The notes beneath the pieces are model-generated. The model saw only the letters and a program-made list of their open reading frames with translations, ran no database searches and was not told where the DNA came from. 37,444 nt of DNA from Alphaproteobacteria bacterium (lineage in GTDB: Bacteria > Pseudomonadota > Alphaproteobacteria > Micropepsales > Micropepsaceae): contig JAQGLO010000046.1 in the NCBI GenBank assembly GCA_028292825.1, positions 1 through 37,444 of the forward strand, written 5' to 3'. Positions 1-11,520 of this stretch are shown in pieces. A program made the translations under genes and the position numbers. Numbering within the stretch: position 1 is the stretch's first letter; every line of letters begins with the position of its first letter.

Positions 1-256
1 CCTGGATGAAGGGCAGCTTCTCGCGCACATCGGTGACGACGGCTTCGGACGTGGCCGTGAGACGCGACGAGATATAGGCATAGCCGGTGAGCTTGCCGTC
101 GGCATCGGTCAGCGGCGCCATCAGGAAAGGCATGTCCACATTGGTGCCCGGCTTGCCGCCCTTCTTGTCGCCGCCTTCGCTTTTGGCGTGCTCCTCCGCG
201 GCCGATGCAGGAAAGGCCAGCACGGCCAGGCAGGTGAGGATCGCAGCCAGTTTCAT
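1..256 (-). CDS. Exported hypothetical protein, possibly FliL-like (partial)
   Basis: The reading frame starts with ATG at 256 and runs off the left edge of the window after 85 codons, so only the N-terminus is seen. Residues 1 to about 19 form a signal peptide (short basic start, Leu/Ala-rich core, cleavage near ASA-AE). A charged Lys/Gly/Glu linker follows (about 20-37), then a segment reading NVDMPFLMAPLTD with a following beta-rich stretch. That pattern loosely recalls FliL-like proteins with a short membrane-anchored N-terminus, but I do not recognise the family with certainty. It lies 34 bases downstream of thiL on the same strand and is probably the last gene of the glyA-thiL run seen here. 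The upstream ribosome-binding site is weak. Confidence 0.6.
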   Translation of the reverse strand, partial: MKLAAILTCLAVLAFPASAAEEHAKSEGGDKKGGKPGTNVDMPFLMAPLTDADGKLTGYAYISSRLTATSEAVVTDVREKLPFIQ

Positions 257-290
257 GGGGCCAAGCTGGCAAAACAGGGTTAGGGAAGTG

Positions 291-1214
291 TTAAAAATGC
301 CGGTAGCCGGGCTTGGACACTGCGGCTTCGCTGCCGTTTATCATCAGGCTCACGCCCTCGCCCGCCGCGACATGGCCGATAGGAGTGAAAGGCCCGGTCA
401 GTCCCGGCGCGGCGGTGAAAGCGATCTGGTAGTCGTCACCCGCCGCCACGGCGCGCAGCAGTACGGCGTCGCCCCAGAGCGCGCGCAGCGGATCCGACAG
501 CGGCACATGCGCGCCGTCTACCACAATGCGAAGTTTCGACGCGGACGCGATATGGCCGAGATCGGCAATCAGTCCGTCGGAGATATCGACGCTTGCGCTG
601 GCGATGTCGCGCAGCGGCGCCGCGAACGTCACCGGCGGCTGCGGCACGCGATAGCGGGCAATCAGAAAATCGCGCTGTTCTTCCGTCAACGCATGTTTCT
701 CGCGGCGGAAGATCGCAAGGCCGCCGCCGGAATCGCCGATGGTGCCGGTGACATAGACATGATCGCCGGCGCGCGCACCGCTGCGCCGGATCATCCCGCC
801 CTGCGGCACATATCCAAAGGCGGTGACGGAAATCGCCAGCGCGCCATCAGTGGCGCTGGTGTCGCCGCCCAGAAGCGTGATGCCGAAACGCTGCTGGTCT
901 TCGGCCAGGCCCTGCGCGAAACCCGCCAGCCAGTCGGGCGTCACCGTATGGGGCAATGACAGGTTCAGCAGGTAATGCGCCGGCTCGGCCCCCTTGGCGG
1001 CGAGGTCGGACAGGTTCACGCGCAGCGCCTTTTGCGCGATGGTGGCGGCAGGATCGAAGCCGAAGAAATCCACGCCCTCGGCGATGGCGTCGGTGGTGAC
1101 CACCAGGTCGTGACCGGCGCGCTGCGGCAGGATCGCAGCATCATCGGTCAGGCCGAGCCCACCCGCGCCCGCCAGCGGCGCGAAATAGCGCGCGATGATG
1201 CCAAATTCATCCAT
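291..1214 (-). CDS. thiL: Thiamine-monophosphate kinase ThiL
   Basis: ThiL phosphorylates thiamine monophosphate with ATP to give thiamine diphosphate, the last step of cofactor synthesis in the cytoplasm. The 307-residue product has the usual ThiL/PurM-like order: an N-terminal MDEFGIIARYF start, the Mg/ATP loop GLTDDAAIL, the central LGGDTSATDG motif, and the C-terminal ISDGLIADLGHIA motif that binds substrate. Length fits the family. A TTG two codons upstream (1220) would also work, but ATG at 1214 gives the MDEFG start usual in the family, so I chose it. It follows nusB by 24 bases, the common nusB-thiL pairing. Confidence 0.95.
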   Translation of the reverse strand: MDEFGIIARYFAPLAGAGGLGLTDDAAILPQRAGHDLVVTTDAIAEGVDFFGFDPAATIAQKALRVNLSDLAAKGAEPAHYLLNLSLPHTVTPDWLAGFAQGLAEDQQRFGITLLGGDTSATDGALAISVTAFGYVPQGGMIRRSGARAGDHVYVTGTIGDSGGGLAIFRREKHALTEEQRDFLIARYRVPQPPVTFAAPLRDIASASVDISDGLIADLGHIASASKLRIVVDGAHVPLSDPLRALWGDAVLLRAVAAGDDYQIAFTAAPGLTGPFTPIGHVAAGEGVSLMINGSEAAVSKPGYRHF

Positions 1215-1238
1215 GCCCAAACCCTGAACCGAAGAAGA

Positions 1239-1724
1239 TCAGAAGTCGAGTTCGCCTTCAGGTGTCGACAGGCCGAATTCAGCCGCGCGCTTGCGCTTGG
1301 CGATGGTGTCCAGCGCGGCATTGACGAAACCGGGCTCGTCGGCGCCGAAGAAGGCCCCGGCCACGGCCACATACTCGTCGATCACGACCCTGGCCGGCAC
1401 ATCGCGCCGCGCCACCAGCTCAAACACGCCGGCACGCAGAATGGCGCGCAGGATGGAATCGACCCGCTCCAGCTTCCACTTTTCCGAAAGCGCGGCGACG
1501 ATGGCGCGGTCGATCTCTTCCTGGTGCTGCGGCACGCCATTGAGAATGGCGTTGAAGAACTCCTGGTCGGGCATCACCGGCAGTTCGGAGAAGCGATGTT
1601 CGGCGAATTCCTGCGCGATTTCCTCGGCGCCGCTGCCGTTCATCTCCATCTGATAGAGCGCCTGCACCGCGCCCAGGCGGGCGGCGTGGCGGCTGTCGGA
1701 TTTGCTTGTCTCTTCGGCGCTCAT
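1239..1724 (-). CDS. nusB: Transcription antitermination factor NusB
   Basis: NusB binds boxA RNA with NusE/S10 and supports antitermination of rRNA operons. The 161-residue protein shows the all-helical NusB pattern: SRHAARLGAVQALYQMEM at the N-terminus (arginine-rich RNA-binding helix), a middle helix bundle, and the family signature VDSILRAILRAGVFEL followed by VPARVVIDEYVAVAGAFFGADEPGFVNAALD. The ATG at 1724 overlaps the TGA of ribH in an ATGA arrangement, so translation of nusB is probably coupled to ribH. thiL follows after 24 bases. Length is normal for alphaproteobacteria. Confidence 0.96.
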   Translation of the reverse strand: MSAEETSKSDSRHAARLGAVQALYQMEMNGSGAEEIAQEFAEHRFSELPVMPDQEFFNAILNGVPQHQEEIDRAIVAALSEKWKLERVDSILRAILRAGVFELVARRDVPARVVIDEYVAVAGAFFGADEPGFVNAALDTIAKRKRAAEFGLSTPEGELDF

Positions 1725-2140
1725 CGCCCATATCCCAGGCGATCACCGAAGGTGACCAGCGCCAGGCAGGCTCGCGCCGCATCGCCGCCCACATCCTGGG
1801 TGACGGCCAGGTCGCGGGCGGCGCCCTCGTCCGTGGCCAGCACGATGCCGTTGCCCAGCGCGATGCCGGCCCCGCCCAGGCTCACCAGACCACGCATGGC
1901 CTCGGCATAGAAGATGCCGGCGACCTGTACATGGCCGGCGACGCTGCCGAGCGCGACATAGCCGTCAAAGGGCCGGGGCGAGCGCGATGCGATGGCGATG
2001 GCTGCCGGGATTTCCAGCACCCCGGGCACGGACATGCGCTCGAACTGCGCGCCGCCTTTTTCCAGCGCGGCCGTGGCGCCATCCACCAGCGCGTCGGCAA
2101 CATCGGGATGGTACCGCGCTTCAACGATCAGGATGTTCAC
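1721..2140 (-). CDS. ribH: 6,7-dimethyl-8-ribityllumazine synthase-like protein, divergent active site
   Basis: RibH condenses 5-amino-6-ribitylaminouracil with 3,4-dihydroxy-2-butanone 4-phosphate to give lumazine, the precursor of riboflavin. The N-terminal half is clearly RibH (ILIVEARYHPDVADALVDGA, then SVPGVLEIPAAIAIA at 37-51). The normally invariant catalytic segment RGETxHF is replaced: residues 62-78 read VALGSVAGHVQVAGIFY, one residue shorter than expected and without the catalytic His and the RGET loop. The other frames do not restore the motif, so a simple frameshift is unlikely. At 139 residues it is slightly short. It starts with GTG five bases after nrdR, with an AAGG about 12 bases upstream. 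Fold assignment is firm; enzymatic activity is doubtful. Confidence 0.85.
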   Translation of the reverse strand: MNILIVEARYHPDVADALVDGATAALEKGGAQFERMSVPGVLEIPAAIAIASRSPRPFDGYVALGSVAGHVQVAGIFYAEAMRGLVSLGGAGIALGNGIVLATDEGAARDLAVTQDVGGDAARACLALVTFGDRLGYGR

Positions 2141-2145
2141 GCGCG

Positions 2146-2610
2146 CTAGACCTTATCCTCATCGCCTTCGAGATCGCCGATCAGCTTTTCGAAGTCGCGG
2201 GTCTCGCGGAAATTCTTGTAGACCGAGGCAAAGCGCACATAGGCCACCTTGTCCAGGCTGGCCAGCGCCTGCATCACCAGCTCGCCGATCACATTTGCGG
2301 GAATCTCGTTCTCGCCCATGGATTCCAGGCGGCGCACGATGCCGGTGACGGTGCGTTCCACCCGCTCGCGTTCCACCGGGCGCTTGCGCAAGGCGTGATT
2401 GATGGAACGCTCCAGCTTGTCGCGGTCGAAACTTTCGCGCCGGCCATTCTTCTTGACCACCACCAGTTCGCGCAGTTGCACGCGCTCGAAGGTGGTGAAG
2501 CGGCCGCCACATTCTGGGCAATGGCGGCGGCGGCGGATGGCCGAATTGTCCTCGGAAGGACGGCTGTCCTTCACCTGGCTGTCTTCATGGGCGCAAAAGG
2601 GGCAACGCAT
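2146..2610 (-). CDS. nrdR: Transcriptional repressor NrdR
   Basis: NrdR senses ATP/dATP and represses ribonucleotide reductase genes by binding NrdR boxes. The 154-residue protein has the N-terminal zinc ribbon with Cys3, Cys6, Cys31 and Cys34 (CPFC and CPEC pairs), the RFTTFERV motif just after it, and an ATP-cone from about residue 47 ([18 protein letters not shown]) to about 140. Length matches the family. It starts with ATG eight bases after the glyA stop behind a good AGGAG site, so it is almost certainly in the glyA transcript. No ribonucleotide reductase gene lies in the window. Confidence 0.97.
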   Translation of the reverse strand: MRCPFCAHEDSQVKDSRPSEDNSAIRRRRHCPECGGRFTTFERVQLRELVVVKKNGRRESFDRDKLERSINHALRKRPVERERVERTVTGIVRRLESMGENEIPANVIGELVMQALASLDKVAYVRFASVYKNFRETRDFEKLIGDLEGDEDKV

Positions 2611-2618
2611 GGCGGCTC

Positions 2619-3917
2619 CTAACGGTAAATCGGAAAGCGGGCGCAGAGTTCGCCCACGCGGCGCGCCACGCTCTGTTCGACCTGGGCGTCGCCTTCTTCA
2701 TTCCTGGCCACCGCATCGACCACTTCCACGATCAGCTTGCCGATCTCGCGGAATTCCGCGATGCCAAACCCGCGGGTGGTGCCGGCGGGCGAACCCAGGC
2801 GGATGCCAGAGGTGATCACGGCCTTTTCGGTGTCGAACGGCACCGCATTCTTGTTGCAGGTGATGCCGGCGCGGTCGAGCGCATGCTCGGTGGGACGGCC
2901 CTTGGCGCCCTTGGGACGCAGGTCCACCAGCATCAGATGGGTGTCGGTGCCGCCGGTGACGATGTCGAGCCCGCTGGCCTTCAGCACTTCGGCCAGGGCC
3001 TTGGCATTCTCCACCACATTCTTCGCATAGGTCTTGAATTCCGGCTTCAGCGCTTCGCCGAACGCCACCGCCTTGGCGGCGATGACATGCATCAGCGGAC
3101 CGCCCTGCAGGCCCGGGAAGACGGCGGAGTTGAATTTCTTGCCGAGGTCCGCGTCGTTGGACAGGATCATGCCGCCGCGCGGGCCGCGCAGGGTCTTGTG
3201 GGTGGTGGTGGTCACCACATGGGCATGCGGCACCGGGCTTGGATGCGCACCGCCCGCAACAAGCCCGGCGAAGTGCGCCATGTCCACCATGAAATAGGCG
3301 CCGATCTCGTCCGCGATGGCGCGGAAAGCGGCGAAGTCGATCTGGCGGGCATAGGCCGAGCCGCCGGCCAGGATCAGCTTGGGCTTGTGCGCGCGGGCCA
3401 GCGCCGCGACCTGGTCCATGTCGATGCGCTGGTCGTCTTTCTTGACCGTGTAGGGGATCGGCTTGAACCATTTGCCGGAATAGTTGGCGGGATGGCCGTG
3501 GGTGAGATGGCCGCCGGCTGCCAGATCAAGACCCATGAAGGTATCGCCCGGCTGCAGCAGGGCATAGAAGACTTCCTGGTTGGCATTGGCGCCGGAATGG
3601 GGCTGCACGTTGGCATAGCTGGCGCCGAACAGCTGGCAGGCGCGATCGATGGCAAGCTGCTCGGTGACGTCGACATACTCGCAGCCGCCGTAATAGCGCT
3701 TGCCGGGATAACCTTCGGCATACTTGTTGGTCAGCACCGAACCCTGGGCTTCCAGCACGGCCTTGGAGACGATGTTCTCCGACGCGATCAGCTCGATCTT
3801 TTCGCGCTGGCGGTTCAGCTCGTCCTTGATGGTGGCGAAGACGGCCGGATCGGCGGCTTCCAGGCCCTGGGTGAAAAAGGTGTCGGTCGAATTGGAAGGA
3901 TTGGCGGCGGCCGACAT
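2619..3917 (-). CDS. glyA: Serine hydroxymethyltransferase GlyA
   Basis: GlyA is the PLP enzyme that interconverts serine plus tetrahydrofolate with glycine plus 5,10-methylene-THF, the main source of one-carbon units. The 432-residue protein contains the expected landmarks: [20 protein letters not shown] near the N-terminus, [15 protein letters not shown], the SGANANQEV substrate loop, [12 protein letters not shown], and the PLP-lysine motif [16 protein letters not shown]. The C-terminal [11 protein letters not shown] motif is also intact. The start at 3917 has an AAGGA site at good spacing. It is the first gene of the minus-strand run glyA-nrdR-ribH-nusB-thiL and is divergent from the MucR-like gene. 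Confidence 0.98.
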   Translation of the reverse strand: MSAAANPSNSTDTFFTQGLEAADPAVFATIKDELNRQREKIELIASENIVSKAVLEAQGSVLTNKYAEGYPGKRYYGGCEYVDVTEQLAIDRACQLFGASYANVQPHSGANANQEVFYALLQPGDTFMGLDLAAGGHLTHGHPANYSGKWFKPIPYTVKKDDQRIDMDQVAALARAHKPKLILAGGSAYARQIDFAAFRAIADEIGAYFMVDMAHFAGLVAGGAHPSPVPHAHVVTTTTHKTLRGPRGGMILSNDADLGKKFNSAVFPGLQGGPLMHVIAAKAVAFGEALKPEFKTYAKNVVENAKALAEVLKASGLDIVTGGTDTHLMLVDLRPKGAKGRPTEHALDRAGITCNKNAVPFDTEKAVITSGIRLGSPAGTTRGFGIAEFREIGKLIVEVVDAVARNEEGDAQVEQSVARRVGELCARFPIYR

Positions 3918-4159
3918 CGAAGGTCCTTTTTGAAGTGAACTGGCAACTGGAACGGGCGGGGGTGGATATAGCGCCCCCGCGCAGGAATGGCGGATTTACG
4001 CCTTCCCCGGCACCAAATCTAGCGGGTCGTGCGGGAAATTGTGAGGAACGCGCAAATCGGCGGAATCCCTGGTATTTTGACAGGCCGGGCTGCGACGGCC
4101 GGCCGCAATTACGCCGCGATCCTTGCGCAAAAAAGCTGCGGGCGTTTCGAGACAGGACA
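3918..4159. promoter_or_regulatory. Divergent promoter region between glyA and the mucR-like gene
   Basis: This 242-base gap separates two divergent genes and must hold both promoters. On the minus strand a GCTATAT -10-like element (plus-strand complement at about 3965-3971) lies roughly 50 bases before the glyA ATG; no good -35 is seen at 17 bases. On the plus strand TTGACA at 4077-4082 is a consensus -35, but no clear -10 follows at the normal spacing. No riboswitch fold was recognised by eye. Confidence 0.35.
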
Positions 4160-4591
4160 ATGGCAAAGGAAAACGGGGACGACATCCTCAGGATGGTGAC
4201 GGAGATCGTCTCCGCCTATGTCAGCAAGAATGCGGTCGATGCCAAGGACCTGCCGGGCATCATCCGCAATGTCCACGCCACCCTGGGCGGCTTTGGCGGC
4301 GGCGCAGCGCCATCCGGCGGCACCGCCACCCGCCCCCCGGCCGTGCCGGTGAAGAAGTCCGTGACCCCCGATCACATCGTCTGCCTGGAAGACGGCAAGA
4401 AGCTCAAGATGCTGAAGCGCTATCTGCGCTCGCGCTACAAGCTGTCGCCGGATGAATATCGCGCCCGCTGGAACCTGCCGCCGGACTATCCCATGGTGGC
4501 GCCCAACTACGCCGCCCGCCGCAGCGAGTTTGCCAAGAAGATCGGCCTGGGCAAGGGATCCAGCCCCAAGGGCAAGCGCAAGAAGAACTAG
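4160..4591 (+). CDS. MucR/Ros-family transcriptional regulator lacking canonical zinc ligands
   Basis: MucR/Ros proteins are alphaproteobacterial regulators that bind AT-rich DNA and control exopolysaccharide, motility and cell-cycle genes. The 143-residue protein has the N-terminal oligomerisation region (MVTEIVSAYVSKN), a Pro/Gly-rich linker at about 42-63, and the C-terminal finger core DHIVCLEDGKKLKMLKRYL followed by LSPDEYRARWNLPPDYPMVAPNYAARRS. Aligned to the Ros87 coordination set (Cys, Cys, His, His), only Cys75 is kept; the other positions are Asp78, Tyr88 and Tyr93. Family members that fold without zinc are known in Mesorhizobium, so this need not be a dead protein. A frame extends upstream to 3935, but ATG 4160 gives the standard MucR N-terminus. 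The stop shares CTAG with the convergent gene. Confidence 0.9.
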   Translation: MAKENGDDILRMVTEIVSAYVSKNAVDAKDLPGIIRNVHATLGGFGGGAAPSGGTATRPPAVPVKKSVTPDHIVCLEDGKKLKMLKRYLRSRYKLSPDEYRARWNLPPDYPMVAPNYAARRSEFAKKIGLGKGSSPKGKRKKN

Positions 4592-4770
4592 GGCTTCTTC
4601 TTTCTGAGATATTCCAGCTTGCGCCGCGCGGCGTCCGCCATCGCAGCCTGGGGCGCATTGGCGGGACCGATCACGCTGGCCTCCAGGCCGCTGTCGGGAT
4701 CGATCGCGGTCGCCTTGACCACGTTTCCCTGGATGACGAATTCAATGAAGATGCCGCCGCGTCCGCTCAA
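4588..4770 (-). CDS. DUF6898 family small protein
   Basis: This 60-residue protein of unknown function matches the small alphaproteobacterial DUF6898 pattern: [23 protein letters not shown], then [25 protein letters not shown] and a basic tail. It has no signal peptide or membrane segment. No ATG is available in the right place; a TTG at 4770 overlaps the hemA stop in a TTGA arrangement, so it is probably translated by re-initiation after hemA. Its TAG stop shares the CTAG at 4588-4591 with the stop of the convergent mucR-like gene. The family assignment is from memory of the motif; the function is not known. Confidence 0.75.
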   Translation of the reverse strand: MSGRGGIFIEFVIQGNVVKATAIDPDSGLEASVIGPANAPQAAMADAARRKLEYLRKKKP

Positions 4771-5984
4771 GCCGCGCGGGCGATCTTGTGGGCGTCCCAC
4801 ACCACCACCAGCGCCTCGACCAGTTCGTCCATCATGGCGTCGGTATGGGCGGGGCTGGGGGTGAAGCGCAGACGTTCGGTGCCGCGCGGCACGGTGGGAT
4901 AGTTGATCGGCTGGACATAGACGCCGTGATCCTTCAGCAGCGTGTCCGACACCGCCTTGCACAGCGCGGCATCGCCCACCATCAGCGGCACGATATGGCT
5001 GGGGCTCTCCATCACCGGCAAACCGGCGGCGGCGAACTTGGCCTTCAGCAGCGCGGCGCGATCGGCAAGCCTCTCGCGCTCCACGTCCGAGGATTTGAGA
5101 TGGCGAATGGACGCCAGGGTGCCCGCCGCGATGGCTGGGGCCAGCGAGGTGGTAAAGATGAAACCCGGCGCAAAGCTGCGGATGCAGTCCACCAGTTCGG
5201 CGGAGGCCGCGATATAGCCGCCCATCACGCCAAAGGCCTTGGCCAGTGTGCCTTCCACGATGTCGATGCGGTGCATGGTGCCGTCACGCGCGGCAACGCC
5301 GGCGCCGCGCGGCCCGTACAGGCCGACGCCATGGACTTCGTCGATGTAAGTCAGCGCGCCATACTTCTCCGCCAGGTCGCAGATGGCGGCGGTGGGCGAG
5401 AATTCGCCCTCCATGGAGTAGACGCTTTCGAAGGCGATCAGCTTGGGCGCCGCCGGATTGGCGGCGGCCAGCAATTCTTCCAGATGCGCCATGTCGTTGT
5501 GGCGGAAGACATATTTGGGGGTGCCGCCATGGCGGATGCCTTCGATCATCGAGGCATGGTTCAGTTCGTCGGAGAAGATGATCAGGCCGGGCAGCACCTT
5601 GGACAGGGTCGCCAAGGTCGCGTCGTTGGAAACAAAGCCGCTGGTGAACAACAGGGCTGCGTCCTTGCCGTGCAGGTCGGCGAGTTCGCGCTCCAGCTCG
5701 ACATGATAGTGCGTGGTGCCGGAGATGTTGCGCGTGCCGCCGCTGCCGGCGCCCACCGCGTCCACCGCCTCGTGCATCGCGGCAAGCACCTTGGGATGCT
5801 GGCCCATGTTGAGATAGTCGTTGGAGCACCAGACGGTGATCGGGCGTCCCGCCACGTCCGTATGATGGGCAGCCTTGGGAAAACCACCGCATTCGCGCAG
5901 GATATCGGCAAAGACGCGATAACGCCCTTCGCGCTTGAGCGCCGACAATGCATCCTGGAAACTGGACTTGTAGGAAAACGCCAT
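4767..5984 (-). CDS. hemA: 5-aminolevulinate synthase HemA (C4 pathway)
   Basis: ALAS condenses glycine with succinyl-CoA to 5-aminolevulinate, the committed haem step in alphaproteobacteria. The 405-residue protein shows the family order: [25 protein letters not shown] start, [20 protein letters not shown] at 51-70, [13 protein letters not shown] at 78-90, [17 protein letters not shown] near 214-230, and the PLP lysine Lys249 in [14 protein letters not shown]. The ATG at 5984 gives the standard N-terminus; a longer frame upstream has no homology. The Shine-Dalgarno is weak. The next haem enzyme, hemB, lies 3.2 kb away on the other strand. No FNR-type operator was seen upstream. Confidence 0.97.
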   Translation of the reverse strand: MAFSYKSSFQDALSALKREGRYRVFADILRECGGFPKAAHHTDVAGRPITVWCSNDYLNMGQHPKVLAAMHEAVDAVGAGSGGTRNISGTTHYHVELERELADLHGKDAALLFTSGFVSNDATLATLSKVLPGLIIFSDELNHASMIEGIRHGGTPKYVFRHNDMAHLEELLAAANPAAPKLIAFESVYSMEGEFSPTAAICDLAEKYGALTYIDEVHGVGLYGPRGAGVAARDGTMHRIDIVEGTLAKAFGVMGGYIAASAELVDCIRSFAPGFIFTTSLAPAIAAGTLASIRHLKSSDVERERLADRAALLKAKFAAAGLPVMESPSHIVPLMVGDAALCKAVSDTLLKDHGVYVQPINYPTVPRGTERLRFTPSPAHTDAMMDELVEALVVVWDAHKIARAA

Positions 5985-6065
5985 GGAACTTGCCTGTGCG
6001 CCGGTCTTCGTTGTGATACGGCAGAATAACCCGAAAGAAGTCTTTGATTCCACGCAATTTGTCAC

Positions 6066-6851
6066 ATGATCTTGCCATCCCTCTCCCCGCCAATGGTGGG
6101 ACTGGTATTCGCCGTCGGTTGCGCCACGCTGCTCTGGCTGCTGTCCCTTCGCATCCGCGATGTCTCCATCGTCGATATCTTCTGGGGACCGGGAGTCGCG
6201 GGCGTGGTCGATATCGCCGCCCTGCTGGGCCATGCGGGCGGTGAACGCGCTTCTGCCGCGCTTTTTCTGGTGAATCTGTGGGCGGTGCGGCTGGCCGCCC
6301 ATATCTGGGCACGCCACCGGGGAGAGGATCACCGCTATGCCGCCATGCGGCAGAAGTTCGGGGCCCGCTGGTGGTGGTGGAGCCTGGTACAGGTGTTCCT
6401 GTTGCAAGCGATTCTCATCTGGTTCATTCCCGCCCCGCTGGTGGCCGCCATGCTGTCCAGCCGGACCGCCCTGACGTCACTGGGATATCTGGGGGTCGGA
6501 CTGGCGGTTGCCGGGCTGCTGTTCGAGGCGGTGGCCGACGTCCAGCTGGCGAGCTTCCGCGCCGTTGCCCCCAACCGGGGCAAGGTGATGGACCAGGGGC
6601 TATGGGGCTGGTCGCGCCATCCCAACTATTTCGGCGAGGCGGTGATGTGGTGGGGCTATTTCCTGATCGGCTTCTCCGCCGCCCATCAATGGTGGCTGGT
6701 CCTGTCGCCGATCTTGGTGACGTTCCTGCTGCTGCAGGTGTCGGGTGTCTCCCTGATGGAAGAAGCGATGAACGAGCGACGACCCGGTTATGCCGCCTAC
6801 AAGCGGCGGGTCAGCGCCTTTGTGCCGATGCCGCCTAGGACGCGAGGGTAA
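6066..6851 (+). CDS. DUF1295 domain membrane protein (steroid 5-alpha-reductase-like fold)
   Basis: A 261-residue inner-membrane protein with about six hydrophobic segments (for example 11-27, 42-56, 65-80, 106-122, 136-160 and 205-232). The C-terminal part carries the DUF1295/5-alpha-reductase/ICMT-like signature: [38 protein letters not shown], where RHPNYFGE is the cofactor-side motif. Family members are thought to be NAD(P)H-dependent lipid or steroid reductases or methyltransferases, but substrate cannot be told. It is divergent from hemA, and its 3' end overlaps the convergent DUF1345 gene by 17 bases. The start at 6066 has no clear ribosome-binding site; ATG at 6093 is an alternative. 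Confidence 0.85.
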   Translation: MILPSLSPPMVGLVFAVGCATLLWLLSLRIRDVSIVDIFWGPGVAGVVDIAALLGHAGGERASAALFLVNLWAVRLAAHIWARHRGEDHRYAAMRQKFGARWWWWSLVQVFLLQAILIWFIPAPLVAAMLSSRTALTSLGYLGVGLAVAGLLFEAVADVQLASFRAVAPNRGKVMDQGLWGWSRHPNYFGEAVMWWGYFLIGFSAAHQWWLVLSPILVTFLLLQVSGVSLMEEAMNERRPGYAAYKRRVSAFVPMPPRTRG

Positions 6852-7476
6852 CGCCGGCATTCACCGCCATGGCGATGAAGACGGTGTTGAAGAAGAACGA
6901 CGCGACGCCGTGCAGCAGCACCGCCCGGCGCATCACGCTGGTCTTGACCTGCACGTCGCTGACCTGCGCCGTCATGCCGATCACGAAGGAGAAATAAAGG
7001 AAGTCCCACGGCCCCGGCTCTTTGCGGCCGGGAAAATCGAGATCCTTGTCGTCGCCCGCACAGTCGGGATCGTCGAAATAATGGATGTCGGCATAGTGGA
7101 AGGCCATCACCGTGTGCAGCACGAACCAGCCCAGCGGCGCGCCGATGGCGGCCAGCACCAGCGGCAGGGTTTCGATGCCATGCTTCTTGTTCAGCGCGGT
7201 GAAGACGGTGACGGCGAAGAACAGCGCGGTGGCCAGGGTGATGAGGACCACCACGGCGAGCCCCTCGTCCTCGCTCTTGGCGCGCTTCTTGAGATCGGCG
7301 GCCTTCTGCCCGACCAATGAAACGCAGCATGCAAGGAAGACGAGATAGAAGACGTCGCCGCCGGCCAGCAGCGCCACATCCATGCCGAACACACGGCAGA
7401 GCGCCCAAGTGGCAACGCCGCAGACCAGCGCAATGTAGAAGCGGATATGCTTGGCCAGTGCGGCAGGAGCCTTCAT
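6835..7476 (-). CDS. DUF1345 domain inner-membrane protein
   Basis: The 213-residue protein has about five to six membrane segments and the DUF1345 landmarks: an N-terminal HIRFYIALVCGVATWAL helix, a central LGWFVLHTVMAFHYADIHYFDD motif, and GPWDFLYFSFVIGMTAQVSDVQV with following RRAVLLHGVASFFFNTVFIAMAVN. Its molecular function is not known; the family is widespread in proteobacteria. It lies 23 bases downstream of the LdtR-like regulator, whose stop is reached after this gene on the minus strand reading order is reversed: this gene begins at 7476 and the regulator gene ends at 7500, so the regulator is transcribed first and this gene second. Confidence 0.88.
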   Translation of the reverse strand: MKAPAALAKHIRFYIALVCGVATWALCRVFGMDVALLAGGDVFYLVFLACCVSLVGQKAADLKKRAKSEDEGLAVVVLITLATALFFAVTVFTALNKKHGIETLPLVLAAIGAPLGWFVLHTVMAFHYADIHYFDDPDCAGDDKDLDFPGRKEPGPWDFLYFSFVIGMTAQVSDVQVKTSVMRRAVLLHGVASFFFNTVFIAMAVNAGVTLAS

Positions 7477-7499
7477 GGCGCCAGCCTAGCCGAGTCGCG

Positions 7500-8009
7500 T
7501 TACAGCCTGAAACGGACCTGATCTATCCAGAAGCGCTCCAGGCGCTTCAGGGTGACATTCAGGCTGTCCAGGTCGGCGGAGCCGACATTGCCCACCGCTT
7601 CCAGCGACCCCAGATGGCGGTCGAACAGTTCGCGCAGCATGTCGCGCACTGCCTCGCCCTTGCGGGTCAGGCGCACCAGCACCGAGCGGCGATCGGCTTC
7701 CGAGCGTTCGTGATGGATGTAACCACCTTCCACGAGCTTCTTGAGATTGTAGGAAACGTTGGAACCCAGATAGTGCCCGCGCGTGCGCAGCTCGCCCGCC
7801 GTCAGTTCCTGGTCGCCGACATTGAACAGCAGCAGCGCCTGGACCGAATTGATCTCGCGCTCGTCGCGCCGATCAAGTTCGTCCTTGATCACGTCGAGCA
7901 GCTGACGATGCAGCCTCTCCACGAGATTGAGGGTCTCGAGATAATATTTGCGTACCGCAGGCGCGCTACCCAGCGCCACCGCGGTCTGCGGTTTGGTCAT
8001 CGCCGTCAT
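7500..8009 (-). CDS. MarR-family winged-helix regulator, LdtR-like
   Basis: A 169-residue winged-helix protein. The core reads RQLLDVIKDELDRRDEREINSVQALLLFNVGDQELTAGELRTRG followed by YLGSNVSYNLKKLVEGGYI (recognition helix region) and HHERSEADRRSVLVRLT (wing). This arrangement is that of LdtR, an alphaproteobacterial MarR-type regulator linked to L,D-transpeptidase expression and osmotic tolerance in Rhizobiales. No transpeptidase gene is in the window. ATG 8009 has a GGGGA site nine bases upstream; ATG 8000 is an alternative. The DUF1345 gene follows 23 bases downstream and could be cotranscribed. The 160-base gap upstream (8010-8169) contains AT-rich GATTGTTT-type repeats that may be operators, but I could not define a site. 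Confidence 0.85.
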   Translation of the reverse strand: MTAMTKPQTAVALGSAPAVRKYYLETLNLVERLHRQLLDVIKDELDRRDEREINSVQALLLFNVGDQELTAGELRTRGHYLGSNVSYNLKKLVEGGYIHHERSEADRRSVLVRLTRKGEAVRDMLRELFDRHLGSLEAVGNVGSADLDSLNVTLKRLERFWIDQVRFRL

Positions 8010-8169
8010 CTTTAATCCCCGCTTTTTGCAGGGCCCACCTATTGTTACGGCCAGATTAGGGGTGAGGTCTTAAAGACGCGTAAAATGTGCCGCACGCGCA
8101 GCAACGCTTTCCCGATCAGGACGATCTTGTATCCTCATGGCAAACAATCGGTAAACAAGCGCGCGACAA

Positions 8170-11505
<3,336 letters not shown>

Positions 11506-11520
11506 GCGCGGCTGCCGGCA

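Noticed and set aside
2141-2620. Possible remnants of ribD or ribE near nrdR
   Set aside because: Only nrdR coding sequence and an eight-base gap are present; no leftover of the missing riboflavin genes was seen.
3526-4185. Minus-strand frame extending upstream of glyA
   Set aside because: It overlaps glyA in another frame and has no homology; the region 3918-4159 is better read as a divergent promoter.
5985-6065. FNR-type box before hemA
   Set aside because: No TTGAT-N4-ATCAA pattern was found in the gap.
8010-8169. Repeated GATTGTTT-like words before the LdtR-like gene
   Set aside because: Spacing and similarity are irregular, so no operator could be defined.
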